Position numbers and translations under genes: made by a program
Assembly: GCA_963747425.1 (NCBI GenBank)
Contig: CAVVFJ010000005.1
Coordinates: 1-64,000 of the forward strand
Direction: 5' to 3'
Origin: DASUPK01 sp963747425
GTDB lineage: Bacteria > Actinomycetota > Thermoleophilia > Solirubrobacterales > 70-9
DNA: 64,000 nt
The notes under the pieces: generated by a model
What the model was told of the DNA's origin: nothing
Database searches by the model: none
The model's input: the letters and a program-made list of their open reading frames with translations, nothing else
Shown: piece by piece, positions 8,654 through 16,749 of the stretch
How positions within the stretch are numbered: the stretch's first letter is position 1
Layout of the letters: each line of letters opens with the position of its first letter

Positions 8654-9809
8654 TGATCCCCCTCTCTCCATCGGGGGCCGGGCCCAGATCGGTGGCGCGG
8701 ATCGCCGCCGCCTCCTCGGTGATGTCGATCGCCACCGGGCACCAGGTGATGCAGCGCCCGCAGCCGACGCAGCCCGAGGTGCCGAACTGGTCGATCCAGG
8801 TGGCGAGCTTGTGGGTCATCCACTGGCGGTATCGCGAGGGCGGCGAGTTGCGGACGCTGCCGCCGTGGATGTAGGAGTGATCGAGCGTGAAGCAGGAGTC
8901 CCACTGGCGGGTTCGCTCTGCCTCCTCCCCGGCGAGGTCGCTGGTGTCCTCGACCGTGTGGCAGAAGCAGGTCGGGCAGACCAGCGTGCAGTTGCCGCAG
9001 GTGAGGCAGCGCTCGGAGACCTCGTCCCAGCGCGGGTGCTCCATGTTCCGGTAGAGCAGCTCCTTGATCCCGTCGGTGTCGAGCTCGCGGCCCATCTGGG
9101 ACGCGCATTCCTCCGACACCGCCTGCGCGGCCGCCTCGTCGCCCTCATCGGCCTCGGCAGCCCCGATCTCCGCCAGGATCTCCTCCCCTCGCTCCGAGCC
9201 CGCCTCGACCAGGAACCGGTGCTCTCCCTCGAGCAGCTCGGTCAGCGCCAGGTCGTAGCCGGACTTCGCGCGCGGCCCGGTCTCCATCGAGACGCAGAAG
9301 CAGGTGTTGCCCGCCTTCGAGCAGTTGATCGCGACGATGAAGGCGTCGCGGCGGCGCGCCTCGTAGTCGGAGTCCGTGTAGGAGTCGCCGATGAAGACCT
9401 TGTCCTGGACGCCGATCGCGGCCAGATCGCAGGAGCGCACGCCGAGGAAGGCGTATCGCGGGCGCTCCTCGTCCTGCGGCTGCCAGGAGATCTCGCCCCC
9501 CTCGGCGCGGCGCGCCTTCCAGAGCGTCAGGTTGGGCGGGAACAGGTGGTGCTTCCAGGAGTTGGGCCCGTTGTTGAAGCCGAAGAGCGCGCCGTCGTCA
9601 CGCTCCCGCAGCCGGTAGGTGCCGCCCTCCTGCTCATCGGTGATGCCCGCGGGAAGGTCCGCAGCCGAGGAGACCTCCTCGTAGAGGATTGCGCCGTCGC
9701 GGACCCGCGGCCCGATCACCGTGTAGCCCCGCTTCGCCAGCGCCGCGATCAGGTCGTCGAGCGCAGCGCTTCGGATCACGGACGCGGTCTCGGAGCTCAC
9801 TCCGGCCAA
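8640..9809 (-). CDS. hydB: Hydrogenase/sulfhydrogenase beta subunit, iron-sulfur protein
   Basis: First gene of the operon. The 389-residue protein has the beta-subunit layout: an N-terminal domain with FGVRSCDL-type motifs (LGVRSCDLAAIGVQDKVF) and INCSKAGNTCFCVSMETG, then two 4Fe-4S motifs, CLTCGNCTLVCPTCFC (about 285-300) and CVGCGRCITWCPVAIDI (about 350-365). It links the gamma subunit to the small-subunit clusters. The start is TTG at 9809, with GGAGG seven bases upstream; GTG at 9800 is the alternative. Divergent from the CBS gene at 9893, sharing an 83-bp promoter region. Confidence 0.93.
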   Translation of the reverse strand: MAGVSSETASVIRSAALDDLIAALAKRGYTVIGPRVRDGAILYEEVSSAADLPAGITDEQEGGTYRLRERDDGALFGFNNGPNSWKHHLFPPNLTLWKARRAEGGEISWQPQDEERPRYAFLGVRSCDLAAIGVQDKVFIGDSYTDSDYEARRRDAFIVAINCSKAGNTCFCVSMETGPRAKSGYDLALTELLEGEHRFLVEAGSERGEEILAEIGAAEADEGDEAAAQAVSEECASQMGRELDTDGIKELLYRNMEHPRWDEVSERCLTCGNCTLVCPTCFCHTVEDTSDLAGEEAERTRQWDSCFTLDHSYIHGGSVRNSPPSRYRQWMTHKLATWIDQFGTSGCVGCGRCITWCPVAIDITEEAAAIRATDLGPAPDGERGISADH

Positions 9810-9846
9810 GACTATGCCTCCGCCCGTCTATCCGCACGGGATCGGT

Positions 9847-9855
9847 GTGGACCAC
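9847..9855. promoter_or_regulatory. Short palindrome in the hydB/CBS divergent promoter region
   Basis: GTGG and CCAC flank one central base, midway between the hydB start (9809) and the CBS start (9893). It is short enough to be chance; noted because it lies in the only regulatory region of the hydrogenase operon. Confidence 0.2.
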
Positions 9856-9869
9856 GGATCTGCGGCCCT

Positions 9870-9898
9870 TTCCATGTGAATAGGGTTGGGACATGGAA
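9870..9898 (+). promoter_or_regulatory. Perfect 8-bp inverted repeat spanning the CBS-gene start codon
   Basis: Arms TTCCATGT (9870-9877) and ACATGGAA (9891-9898) with a 13-base loop, in the 83-bp region between the divergent hydB and CBS genes. The right arm contains the CBS start codon (9893-9895) and the loop contains the only G-rich candidate for a ribosome site. As RNA it would hide the start codon; as DNA it is the right size for a dimeric regulator. Confidence 0.5.
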
Positions 9899-10309
9899 CA
9901 CAGCTACTTCGGACCGGCGTTCAAGGACGCCCAGGTCCATCACGCGATGCGGGTCGGGGTCGTCACCTGCCGGCCGGAGACGAAGCTGGGGGACGTCGCC
10001 CAAATGATGGTCGGCTACGACGTTCACTCGATCGTCGTGGAGAAGGTCGGCGAGAGACAGCCGTGGGGGATCGTCACCAGCCTTGACCTCGCGCGCTCGC
10101 CGGACAAGCTCGACTCGCTGACGGCCGGGGACGTCGCCAGCACCGACCTGGTCACGATCAAGTCGAACGAGCCCCTCCAGAAGGCGGCGGAGCTGATGGC
10201 CGAGCACGGCATCTCGCACCTGATCGCGGTCCAACCGGACATGGACGCTCCGGCCGGGATGATCTCCGCTCGCGACCTCGCCGCGGCGGTCGCGTACGGT
10301 CGCTCCTGA
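9893..10309 (+). CDS. Two-CBS-domain protein (Hrp1-like)
   Basis: A 138-residue protein made of two CBS domains: about 15-70 (AMRVGVVTCRPETKLGDVAQ, GIVTSLDLA) and 78-135 (VASTDLVTIKSNEPLQKAAE, HGISHLIAV, GMISARDLA). Paired CBS domains bind adenosine nucleotides. The size and architecture match mycobacterial hypoxic response protein 1, which is DosR-controlled; that comparison is by layout, not alignment. Divergent from the hydrogenase operon and followed 30 bases later by the PHP phosphatase. The ATG lies in the right arm of an inverted repeat and has no clear ribosome site. Confidence 0.85.
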   Translation: MEHSYFGPAFKDAQVHHAMRVGVVTCRPETKLGDVAQMMVGYDVHSIVVEKVGERQPWGIVTSLDLARSPDKLDSLTAGDVASTDLVTIKSNEPLQKAAELMAEHGISHLIAVQPDMDAPAGMISARDLAAAVAYGRS

Positions 10310-10339
10310 GGACGCGCGGGTAGAGCACGTCGCTCCGCG

Positions 10340-11071
10340 GTGATCGATCTGCACACTCACATCCTCCCCGCAATCGACGACGGGGCGATCGACCTGGCGG
10401 ACTCGCTCGCCATGGGGCGGCTCGCGGCCCGCGACGGCACTGAGGTCATTGCCGCGACGCCGCACATCCGGCATGACCACGACGTCCGCATCCCCGAGCT
10501 CGCCGGGCGCGTGGAGGAGCTCAACGACGCTCTGGCGCGCGAGGGGGTCGCTGTCGACGTGGTCGCCGGCGGCGAGGTGGCCGAGACGGCCGTCGAAGGC
10601 CTCGAGGCGCCCGAGCTGCGCGCCGTCTCCCTGGCCGGCGGCGGGTGGATCCTGCTCGAGCCGAAGCCGGGTCCGCTCGGCGACAGCCTGCTCGAGGCGG
10701 TCGAGCGGCTGCACGAGCTGGGGTTCCGGGCACTGATCGCGCACCCGGAGCGCCACTCCTCCGAGGATCTCCCGTCCCGGATCGGGCAGCTGATCCGGCA
10801 CGGCGCCCTGATCCAGGCCACCGCGGCCCATCTGGCCGGCGGGCCTGCCCGGGCTGGGATGCTGGCGCTCGCCGAACGGGGCCTGATCCACGTGCTCGGG
10901 AGTGACACCCACTCGTCCCACGGTGGCAGGCCGCCCCGGCTCTCCGAGGGGATCGCGGCGCTGGGGGAGGTGGAGGCGCTCCGGCCCCATCTCGACTGGA
11001 TCGCCGAGGAGGCGCCGAGCGCGATCCTGCGAGGCGAGGCCCCGACGCCGCCGTTTGAGCCTGTCGGCTAG
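10340..11071 (+). CDS. PHP-domain phosphatase, CpsB/CapC (YwqE) type
   Basis: Metal-dependent PHP phosphatase like CpsB/YwqE, which dephosphorylate tyrosine kinases of capsule or exopolysaccharide assembly. Metal-site motifs: DLHTHILPAIDDGA at the N terminus, AATPHIRHDHDV (about 34-46), LIAHPERH (about 133-140) and LGSDTHSSHGG (about 190-200). Length 243 residues; GTG start, 30 bases after the CBS gene. No tyrosine kinase or polysaccharide gene lies nearby, so the substrate is open; relatives acting on small phosphorylated molecules are possible. Confidence 0.85.
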   Translation: MIDLHTHILPAIDDGAIDLADSLAMGRLAARDGTEVIAATPHIRHDHDVRIPELAGRVEELNDALAREGVAVDVVAGGEVAETAVEGLEAPELRAVSLAGGGWILLEPKPGPLGDSLLEAVERLHELGFRALIAHPERHSSEDLPSRIGQLIRHGALIQATAAHLAGGPARAGMLALAERGLIHVLGSDTHSSHGGRPPRLSEGIAALGEVEALRPHLDWIAEEAPSAILRGEAPTPPFEPVG

Positions 11072-11161
11072 AGGGTTGATGGGGGTTAGGCGTGTGCGCG
11101 GTGGCGATCCAGCGAAGGGATGCGGCGTCATTCGCGTGCGCGTATAACCCACATCAGGCCT

Positions 11162-12091
11162 CTAGATCCGCCGCAGCTCGACCTCTGAGGTGAGCTCCTC
11201 CACCTCTCTGCGGGAGCCGGTGCCGAGCCCGTGACGAAGGAAATTGACCGCCCCCGCGGCGGCTCCCAGCACGAGGGCGTCCGGGAGCTCCCGGCCGCCA
11301 GCAAGCGCAGCCGAGATGGCGCCCATCATCGTGTCGCCGCAGCCCTCGCGCGAGCCCGCGTCGAACTTGGGCGGGACCAGCTCCCAGGCCTCGCCGCCAA
11401 CCAGGGCGAGGGCGGGGTCGCCGGCGCGGGTGACGAGCACATTCCGCGCGCCGAGCTCGCGGAGCCTGTCCGCCGCGCCGCGCAGTCTCTGCGGCGTATC
11501 GACAGGTCCATTCACGTAGGCGGCCAGCTCCCAGTCGTTGAGCTTCACCAGCTCGGGCCCGGCCGCCGCCGCCGCCTCGATCCGCGGACTCGAAAGGTCC
11601 GCGACGACCTGGACCCCGGCCCCCCGCGCGTTCGCGACCAGGTCCCGGTAGACGTCGAGGGGGAGCGCCTCGCCCGGGTACGGGTTGCAGATGGCGAGCA
11701 CCTTGCTGTCCAGCGCAACAGCCGTCGTCGCGGCGACCAACTCATCCGCCTCGTGCCTCGAGGGTAGGCCCGCGCGAGCGTGAGCGAGGACCTGCCGGTC
11801 CCCGTTGCGCCTATCGGTGACGTAGCAGCCGGTGGCGTCCGTCGACCGGACGAGGCGAAGATCTCCCGCCATTTGCTCGAGCAGCGGCTCGAGCACAGCT
11901 CCGGTCTCGCCGCCGATGAGCGAGCAGAGCACCGGGCGGGCGCCGAGCTCGGCGGCCATCCTGCTGAGCCACACTCCCTGTCCCGCCGGATGGCAGTGCA
12001 CATCGTCGTCCCCCGCGCCTCGCCTTTCGATGGTCACGCTCAACATTGGGCTGGGACCGAAGACGGCGATTCGACCCTGCTGCTCGGTCAT
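11162..12091 (-). CDS. PfkB-family sugar kinase (phosphofructokinase-like)
   Basis: A 309-residue ribokinase/PfkB-fold kinase. The C-terminal catalytic segment GSREGCGDTMMGA (about 248-260) has the GxGD Asp base, with Cys replacing the usual Ala. The N-terminal substrate loop reads HPAGQGVWLSRMAAELG instead of the GGKGxNVA of 1-phosphofructokinases, so the substrate may differ. VADLSSPRIE and VKLNDWEL are the expected middle motifs. Starts with ATG six bases after the DUF779 stop, so the two form an operon. Mycobacteria have a PfkB gene in the DosR regulon; similarity here is at family level. Confidence 0.82.
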   Translation of the reverse strand: MTEQQGRIAVFGPSPMLSVTIERRGAGDDDVHCHPAGQGVWLSRMAAELGARPVLCSLIGGETGAVLEPLLEQMAGDLRLVRSTDATGCYVTDRRNGDRQVLAHARAGLPSRHEADELVAATTAVALDSKVLAICNPYPGEALPLDVYRDLVANARGAGVQVVADLSSPRIEAAAAAGPELVKLNDWELAAYVNGPVDTPQRLRGAADRLRELGARNVLVTRAGDPALALVGGEAWELVPPKFDAGSREGCGDTMMGAISAALAGGRELPDALVLGAAAGAVNFLRHGLGTGSRREVEELTSEVELRRI

Positions 12092-12097
12092 GTCGTG

Positions 12098-12478
12098 TCA
12101 GTGAAGATCGGCTGCGAGCTCTCGCGCAGAATCCGCCGGCACACGGGTGACGAAGTGGACCTTCTCCAGCCCGTCGAGCGCGAGGCCGCCCGCGGCGCCA
12201 GGGGCGACGTCGAGCAGACACCTCGGACGCCCGGAGCGCGCGTAGAGCCTGGCGTTCACGTAGAACGGCGCCCCGCCGATCTCGCCGAGCTTGGTGTCTT
12301 CGTCGCTCGGCAACAGCTCCGCCCGCGTCAGGCATGTCGCCGCGGCACCGTCATCGCAATCCCCGAACAGGAAGAACGCAACAGGGCCGTGCCTCTCGAC
12401 GAGTCGCCCGACCAACTCGAGCGCCTCGGGAGTCGCTTGGACGCGCCTGATTGCGAACCTGGTCATGGGCTTGGTCAT
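12098..12478 (-). CDS. DUF779 family protein
   Basis: A 126-residue protein matching DUF779 by its run of motifs: HGPVAFFLFGDCDDGAAATC, KLGEIGGAPFYVNARLY and LLDVAPGAAGGLALDGLEKV. Family members are usually coded next to aldehyde dehydrogenases; their biochemical role is not settled. The family's GGCCDG is GDCDDG here, so one of the paired cysteines is lost. No aldehyde dehydrogenase is nearby; it is coupled to the PfkB kinase instead. ATG at 12478, or the in-frame ATG at 12466. Confidence 0.75.
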   Translation of the reverse strand: MTKPMTRFAIRRVQATPEALELVGRLVERHGPVAFFLFGDCDDGAAATCLTRAELLPSDEDTKLGEIGGAPFYVNARLYARSGRPRCLLDVAPGAAGGLALDGLEKVHFVTRVPADSARELAADLH

Positions 12479-12618
12479 GGCCTGTAGCCAATCAGCGTGC
12501 CGGCGGGCATGGATCGGCGTCCGGCCCCGAGATGCATTACGTGTTCCCCACGGATATGCGCGAGCGGAGCGGGCTCGACACTTCGTCCCCGAGAGAAAAC
12601 TCAGGACAACGGAGGACG

Positions 12619-12981
12619 ATGATGACCACGAAGACCAGTGAAAGCGATGTCAGCGCAGCCGAGCACCTCGAGGATGCGCTCGAGGATCTGAACACGGCCC
12701 GCCAGAGCGCGCAGGAGGAGCTTCGCTCCTCAATCGATTCGGCGATCAGCCGGGCTCGTGAGGCCCTGGAGGATCTCCGCGCCGACACCGAGGAGCGCGC
12801 CGAGAACCTGCGGACGCGGGCGAAGAACCAGGCCGCGGACTGGCAGCAGACCCTCGAGGATGCGACCGAGGATGCTCGGCGCGAGCTCGGAGTCCGCGCC
12901 GTCCATGCGCAGCGCACCGAAGACGCGCTGGACGCGATGGCCCATGAGATCAAGCAGCAGAAGAAGAAGGTCGACGACTGA
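12619..12981 (+). CDS. Small helical coiled-coil protein
   Basis: About 120 residues, almost all charged helix (LEDALEDLNTARQSAQEELR, SRAREALEDLRADTEERAEN, ending EIKQQKKKVDD) with heptad spacing over about 12-110. No signal peptide or membrane segment, no known domain; apolipoprotein- or phasin-like in composition. The ATG at 12619 has a strong GGAGG six bases upstream and is followed by a second ATG. The frame is open further upstream but lacks a ribosome site there. Eleven bases separate its stop from the response-regulator start, so they are probably co-transcribed. Function unknown. Confidence 0.8.
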   Translation: MMTTKTSESDVSAAEHLEDALEDLNTARQSAQEELRSSIDSAISRAREALEDLRADTEERAENLRTRAKNQAADWQQTLEDATEDARRELGVRAVHAQRTEDALDAMAHEIKQQKKKVDD

Positions 12982-12991
12982 GGTGACTACC

Positions 12992-13669
12992 GTGCCGGGT
13001 ACCAACATGATGTCCCCTGAGCAGAACGCCCCCAGCGAGACCGGCACGATCAGGATCATCCTCGCCGACGATCACGAGATCGTCCGCGACGGCCTCCGGA
13101 GGATTGTCGAGGCGGAGGGAGACATGGAGGTCGTCGCGGAGGCCGGCGACGCCGAGGCGGCGCGCAGGCGCACCTCGGGCCTGAAGCCGACCGTGCTGGT
13201 GCTCGACCTGAACATGCCGGGCGAGCCGAGCCTCGCCACGATTCCCTCGATCGTCGAGGGATCGCCGGACACGGCGATCGTCGTCCTGACGATGCAGGAC
13301 GACCCTGCATTCGCCCGGGAGGCCTTCCGCCTCGGCGCAAAGGCATTCGTCGTCAAGCACGCGGCCGGCGCCGAGCTGGTCGACGCGATCCGGGCGGCGT
13401 CGCGCGGCGAGACCTACATCAACCCGCTCCTCGGGGCCCGCCTGGCGGCGGCGCCCGAGGGCCCGCCCGGCGGGCTCACCCCACGCGAGATCGAGGTGCT
13501 CCGCATGGTCGCGGGCGGGTACACGAATCCCGAGATCGCCGAGAAGCTCGTGATCAGCATCCGCACGGTCGAGACACACCGGGCGGCGATCCACCGCAAG
13601 CTCAACACGAGCAGCCGGGCGGAGGTCGTCGCGTTCGCCCGCGAGCACGGGCTGATCGAGGACCAGTAG
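12992..13669 (+). CDS. NarL/LuxR-family response regulator
   Basis: Receiver domain (about 15-130: IILADDHEIVRDGLRRIV, phospho-acceptor Asp in VLVLDLNMPG, VVLTMQ, Lys in AFVVKH) followed by a LuxR-type DNA-binding domain (about 155-215: LTPREIEVLRMVAGGYTNPE, VSIRTVETHRAAIHRKL as SIRTVETHR). The start is taken as the GTG at 12992, with GAGGTGA five bases upstream; ATG at 13007 is an alternative. It faces the histidine kinase at 13676-15343, six bases stop-to-stop, its likely partner. This pair is the candidate regulator of the surrounding hydrogenase/lipid genes; DosR similarity is at family level only. Confidence 0.9.
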   Translation: MPGTNMMSPEQNAPSETGTIRIILADDHEIVRDGLRRIVEAEGDMEVVAEAGDAEAARRRTSGLKPTVLVLDLNMPGEPSLATIPSIVEGSPDTAIVVLTMQDDPAFAREAFRLGAKAFVVKHAAGAELVDAIRAASRGETYINPLLGARLAAAPEGPPGGLTPREIEVLRMVAGGYTNPEIAEKLVISIRTVETHRAAIHRKLNTSSRAEVVAFAREHGLIEDQ

Positions 13670-13675
13670 GCCCGG

Positions 13676-15343
13676 CTAGGAACGCGGGGAGGGCTCGACC
13701 GGCTCGGCTATCAGGCCGCCCGTCCCGGCCTGATCGGGGAGCGACAGCTGCACCCGGACCTCCGTTCCCCGTCCCGGAGCCGACTCGATCTCCAGCCGGC
13801 CGCCCGAGAGCGTCACCCGCTCCTGCATCCCCACCAGCCCGAAGCTCCGCTCGGCCGCATCGGGATCGAATCCCTTGCCGTCGTCCGCGATCACCACGTG
13901 GACGCTCTCGCCTTCCCGGCTCACGGTCACGGAGATGCGATCCGGCTCGCCGTGCTTGATCGCGTTGTTGGTCGCCTCCTGGACCAGCCGGTAGATGGTC
14001 GCCTCCAGCTCCGCGGGAAGGCGGGCGGGCCCAGCGTCGCCGGCGGCCAGATCGACGTCGACGTCGATCTCCACCTCGAACCTTAGGCTCGACTGGCGCG
14101 CCAGCGCCTCGACGGCGGCACCGACGCCGAGCTCGTCCAGGGACGCCGGGCGCAGTTCCGTGATCAGCCCCTGGAGGTTGCGGATGCCGCGATCCACGTG
14201 CTCGATCGCCAGCCGGCGGGCCCCGGCGGAGAGCTCCGCCCCCTCCGATGCCTCGAGCAGTACGCGCAGCGCCCCCAACTCCTGGAGGGTCTCGTCATGA
14301 AGCTCGCGCGCCCAGCGGTGGCGCTCGCGCTCCGAGGCCTCGAGCGAGAGCTGCAGCTTCTCGGCCTCGACGGCCTGCACGGTGACGATGGTGGTCGCCG
14401 CGCTGGCCGCGAAGGAGCCGAAGACGCGCTCATCGTCCGCGTCGAAATGGCCGGAGCGCGACCCGATCGCCACCAGCAGTCCGCGCGGCCGGCCGCGGAG
14501 CTCGAGCGGCGACACCAACGTCGGCAGGCCGCGCAGGTCGGGCACGTCGGCCTGAATGTCGTTGAGCCACGCCTCTTCATCCGGCACCCGGCGCCCGATG
14601 ATCGATTCGGGGCTTTCGCCCGCGGCTGCGACGACCTCGAGCTCTGACCCATCCGAGAGGAGCACCATCGAGGTTCTGGCCGCGACCACGCCGCGTCCGC
14701 GCTTTGCGATCAGCTCGAGGAGCTCCTCCAGGGCGATAGCGCTCGAGACCGTGCGGGCTATGTCCGCAGCCGCCTCCAGCCCGCCCAGCGCCTTCTCCAG
14801 CTCGGCGGCTCGCCGGTCGAGCCCCTCATACAGCCGGGCGTTCTCGATGGCGACCCCGGACCAGGCGGCGAGCACGATGACGACCTGCTCGTCGGTCTCG
14901 TCGAACTCCGCACCCCCTTTCTTCCCGGTCAGATACAGGTTGCCCCAGGCTTCGCCGCGCACCAGCACGGGGGTCCCGAGGAAGGTCTGCATCGGAGGGT
15001 GGTTCGGCGGAAAGCCGTACGAGCGCTGGTGGGCTCCAACGTCCTTGAGGCGCAGAGGGCGGGGGTTGCGGATCAGCTCGCCGAGCACGCCGCGGCCCCG
15101 GGGCAGCGGGCCGATCTCGCGACGAGTCTGCTCGTCGATGCCAGAGTGCACGAAGCGCTCGAGCCCGCTCTTCTCCCGGTCCAGGATGCCCACTGCTGCG
15201 TACTTGGCGCCGGTCAGGTCGCGGGCGGCATCGAGGACCCGGCGAAGCAGGGTTTCCAGGTCCAGCTCGGAGACAATCGCTCGCCCAACCTCGAGCAGCT
15301 GCCCGAGTCTCTCATCCGTGAGTTGAGGCTGAGGCTCGTTCAA
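13676..15343 (-). CDS. GAF-GAF sensor histidine kinase (DosS/NarX-type)
   Basis: A 555-residue soluble sensor kinase. GAF 1 (about 20-170) ends FPPNHPPMQTFLGTP and WGNLYLTGKKGG, the same layout as GAF 1 of mycobacterial DosS/DosT, which hold a haem through a His. GAF 2 spans about 190-335. The HisKA_3 dimerisation domain has the phospho-acceptor His in RWARELHDETLQELG (about 346), followed by an HATPase with EATNNAIKHG, DDGKGF and FGLVGMQER. Both GAF domains before HisKA_3 match DosS rather than membrane NarX. Convergent with the response regulator. Whether GAF 1 binds haem cannot be judged from sequence alone. Confidence 0.88.
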   Translation of the reverse strand: MNEPQPQLTDERLGQLLEVGRAIVSELDLETLLRRVLDAARDLTGAKYAAVGILDREKSGLERFVHSGIDEQTRREIGPLPRGRGVLGELIRNPRPLRLKDVGAHQRSYGFPPNHPPMQTFLGTPVLVRGEAWGNLYLTGKKGGAEFDETDEQVVIVLAAWSGVAIENARLYEGLDRRAAELEKALGGLEAAADIARTVSSAIALEELLELIAKRGRGVVAARTSMVLLSDGSELEVVAAAGESPESIIGRRVPDEEAWLNDIQADVPDLRGLPTLVSPLELRGRPRGLLVAIGSRSGHFDADDERVFGSFAASAATTIVTVQAVEAEKLQLSLEASERERHRWARELHDETLQELGALRVLLEASEGAELSAGARRLAIEHVDRGIRNLQGLITELRPASLDELGVGAAVEALARQSSLRFEVEIDVDVDLAAGDAGPARLPAELEATIYRLVQEATNNAIKHGEPDRISVTVSREGESVHVVIADDGKGFDPDAAERSFGLVGMQERVTLSGGRLEIESAPGRGTEVRVQLSLPDQAGTGGLIAEPVEPSPRS

Positions 15344-15357
15344 CCAATGCAGGGTAG

Positions 15358-16749
15358 CTACACGGACCCGCTCCGAGGCGAAAACCCGTTAACCGGGGCG
15401 GCCGCTCGCCCCAGCAGGCCCTCGAGATCGGCCTCGATGCCGGCGGTGAGGACGTCGACGTCGGACGCGTGGTCCAGGTCGCCGGTGACGCCGAAGTAGA
15501 GCTCGCCGTCGTAGGAGAAGATCGCCACGACGATGCGGATCGTGCCCACGATCGGGACATAGGGATACGACGCCAGCAGCTTGCGATCGAGCGTGTGCAG
15601 GGGGATCTGCGGGCCGGGGACGTTCGTCGTCGCTGTGTCCATGTTGAGACGCGCCGAGCGGGTCGCCATGCGGCTGCCGAGCGCCAGGAGCAGCGGCGGA
15701 GCGAAGCCCGAGAGCTGGGCGAGCGCGTCGCCGGCGACCGCCTGCTTCGAGGACTTGATCCCGTCCATCTGCTTGCGAAGGTTCGCCAACCGCTCCGCCG
15801 GATCCTCGATCCCGACGGGCAGCCTGGCGAACACCGCGGAGACGCGGTTGTTGTACTCGCCGCGCTCCCCCGGCGCCCGGACCGAGACGGGGACCATCGT
15901 GCGCACGACGCTGTCCGACGCGATCGCCTCGCCGCGTTCCTCCAGCAGACGGCGGTAGCCCCCGGCGATCAGCGTCAGCACCACGTCGTTGACGGTGCCC
16001 CCGAGCCCCGACCTGACCTCCTTGACGGCGGCGAGCGGGACATTCGCCCAGCTCCAGACGCGGTGCGGGCCGATCGCGCCGGTCAGCGACGACGTCGCGG
16101 GACGCATCGCCGGCGCGGCGACGGCGAGAGCGCGCGCGCCGCCGGCCACGGCTCGCAGGACCTCGGTCGGCGCCCGCAGAGCGAAGCGGAGCTGGGCCGC
16201 CGGGTCGCGCACCCGGTGGCGGGCGGAGTAGGCGATCAGCTCGAGCCCGGAGGGCTCAGGCTCAGGCAGCCAAACCTCTCCGTTCGACGGCCCGGGGCTC
16301 TCGCCGAACATCAGGGACATCATGTCCGTGGCGGCGACGCCGTCGACCATGCAGTGGTGGACCTTGGAGAGCAGCGCCCAGCGCTCGTTCTCGAGCCCCT
16401 GCACCATCCAGATCTCCCAGAGCGGCTTCGAGCGATCCAGATGCTGGGAGAAGACGCGAGCGGCGGTCGCCCGCAGCTGCTTCTCCGTGCCCGGCGAGGG
16501 AACGGCGCTGTGTCGCAGGTGGTAGTCGATGTTGAAGTGGGGATCGTCGACCCAGACGGGCTCGCCCAGGCCGAGGGGGACGAAGCGAACCTTCTGCCGG
16601 TAGCGCGGCGTCAGATGCAGCTTCCCCTCGACCATCGCACGCAGATCCTCGAACGGCGGAGGCGGTCCCTCGAAGATGCTGACGCCGCCGATGTGCATCG
16701 GGGTCACGTCGTTCTCGACGTGCAGGAACATCGCGTCCTGGGGGCTCAT
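15358..16749 (-). CDS. Wax ester synthase / diacylglycerol acyltransferase (WS/DGAT)
   Basis: Makes triacylglycerol or wax esters from acyl-CoA as carbon store. The active-site HHxxxDG is present as HHCMVDG (about residue 135); the N terminus MSPQDAMFLHVE and later NDVVLTLIAGGYRRLL and TNVPGP are family hallmarks. 463 residues, typical. The start is the ATG at 16749, which overlaps the hydrolase stop as ATGA; the frame is open far upstream but that is the hydrolase shadow. Mycobacterial Tgs1 of this family is a DosR target under hypoxia. Probably co-translated with the lipase-like hydrolase. Confidence 0.93.
   Translation of the reverse strand: MSPQDAMFLHVENDVTPMHIGGVSIFEGPPPPFEDLRAMVEGKLHLTPRYRQKVRFVPLGLGEPVWVDDPHFNIDYHLRHSAVPSPGTEKQLRATAARVFSQHLDRSKPLWEIWMVQGLENERWALLSKVHHCMVDGVAATDMMSLMFGESPGPSNGEVWLPEPEPSGLELIAYSARHRVRDPAAQLRFALRAPTEVLRAVAGGARALAVAAPAMRPATSSLTGAIGPHRVWSWANVPLAAVKEVRSGLGGTVNDVVLTLIAGGYRRLLEERGEAIASDSVVRTMVPVSVRAPGERGEYNNRVSAVFARLPVGIEDPAERLANLRKQMDGIKSSKQAVAGDALAQLSGFAPPLLLALGSRMATRSARLNMDTATTNVPGPQIPLHTLDRKLLASYPYVPIVGTIRIVVAIFSYDGELYFGVTGDLDHASDVDVLTAGIEADLEGLLGRAAAPVNGFSPRSGSV

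Noticed and set aside
12573..12592. GTCCCCGA half-site before the coiled-coil/response-regulator genes as a DosR box
   Set aside because: One half matches the mycobacterial DosR consensus fairly well, but the other half matches almost nowhere. I found no convincing full DosR box in the 3.7-17.5 kb region by eye.
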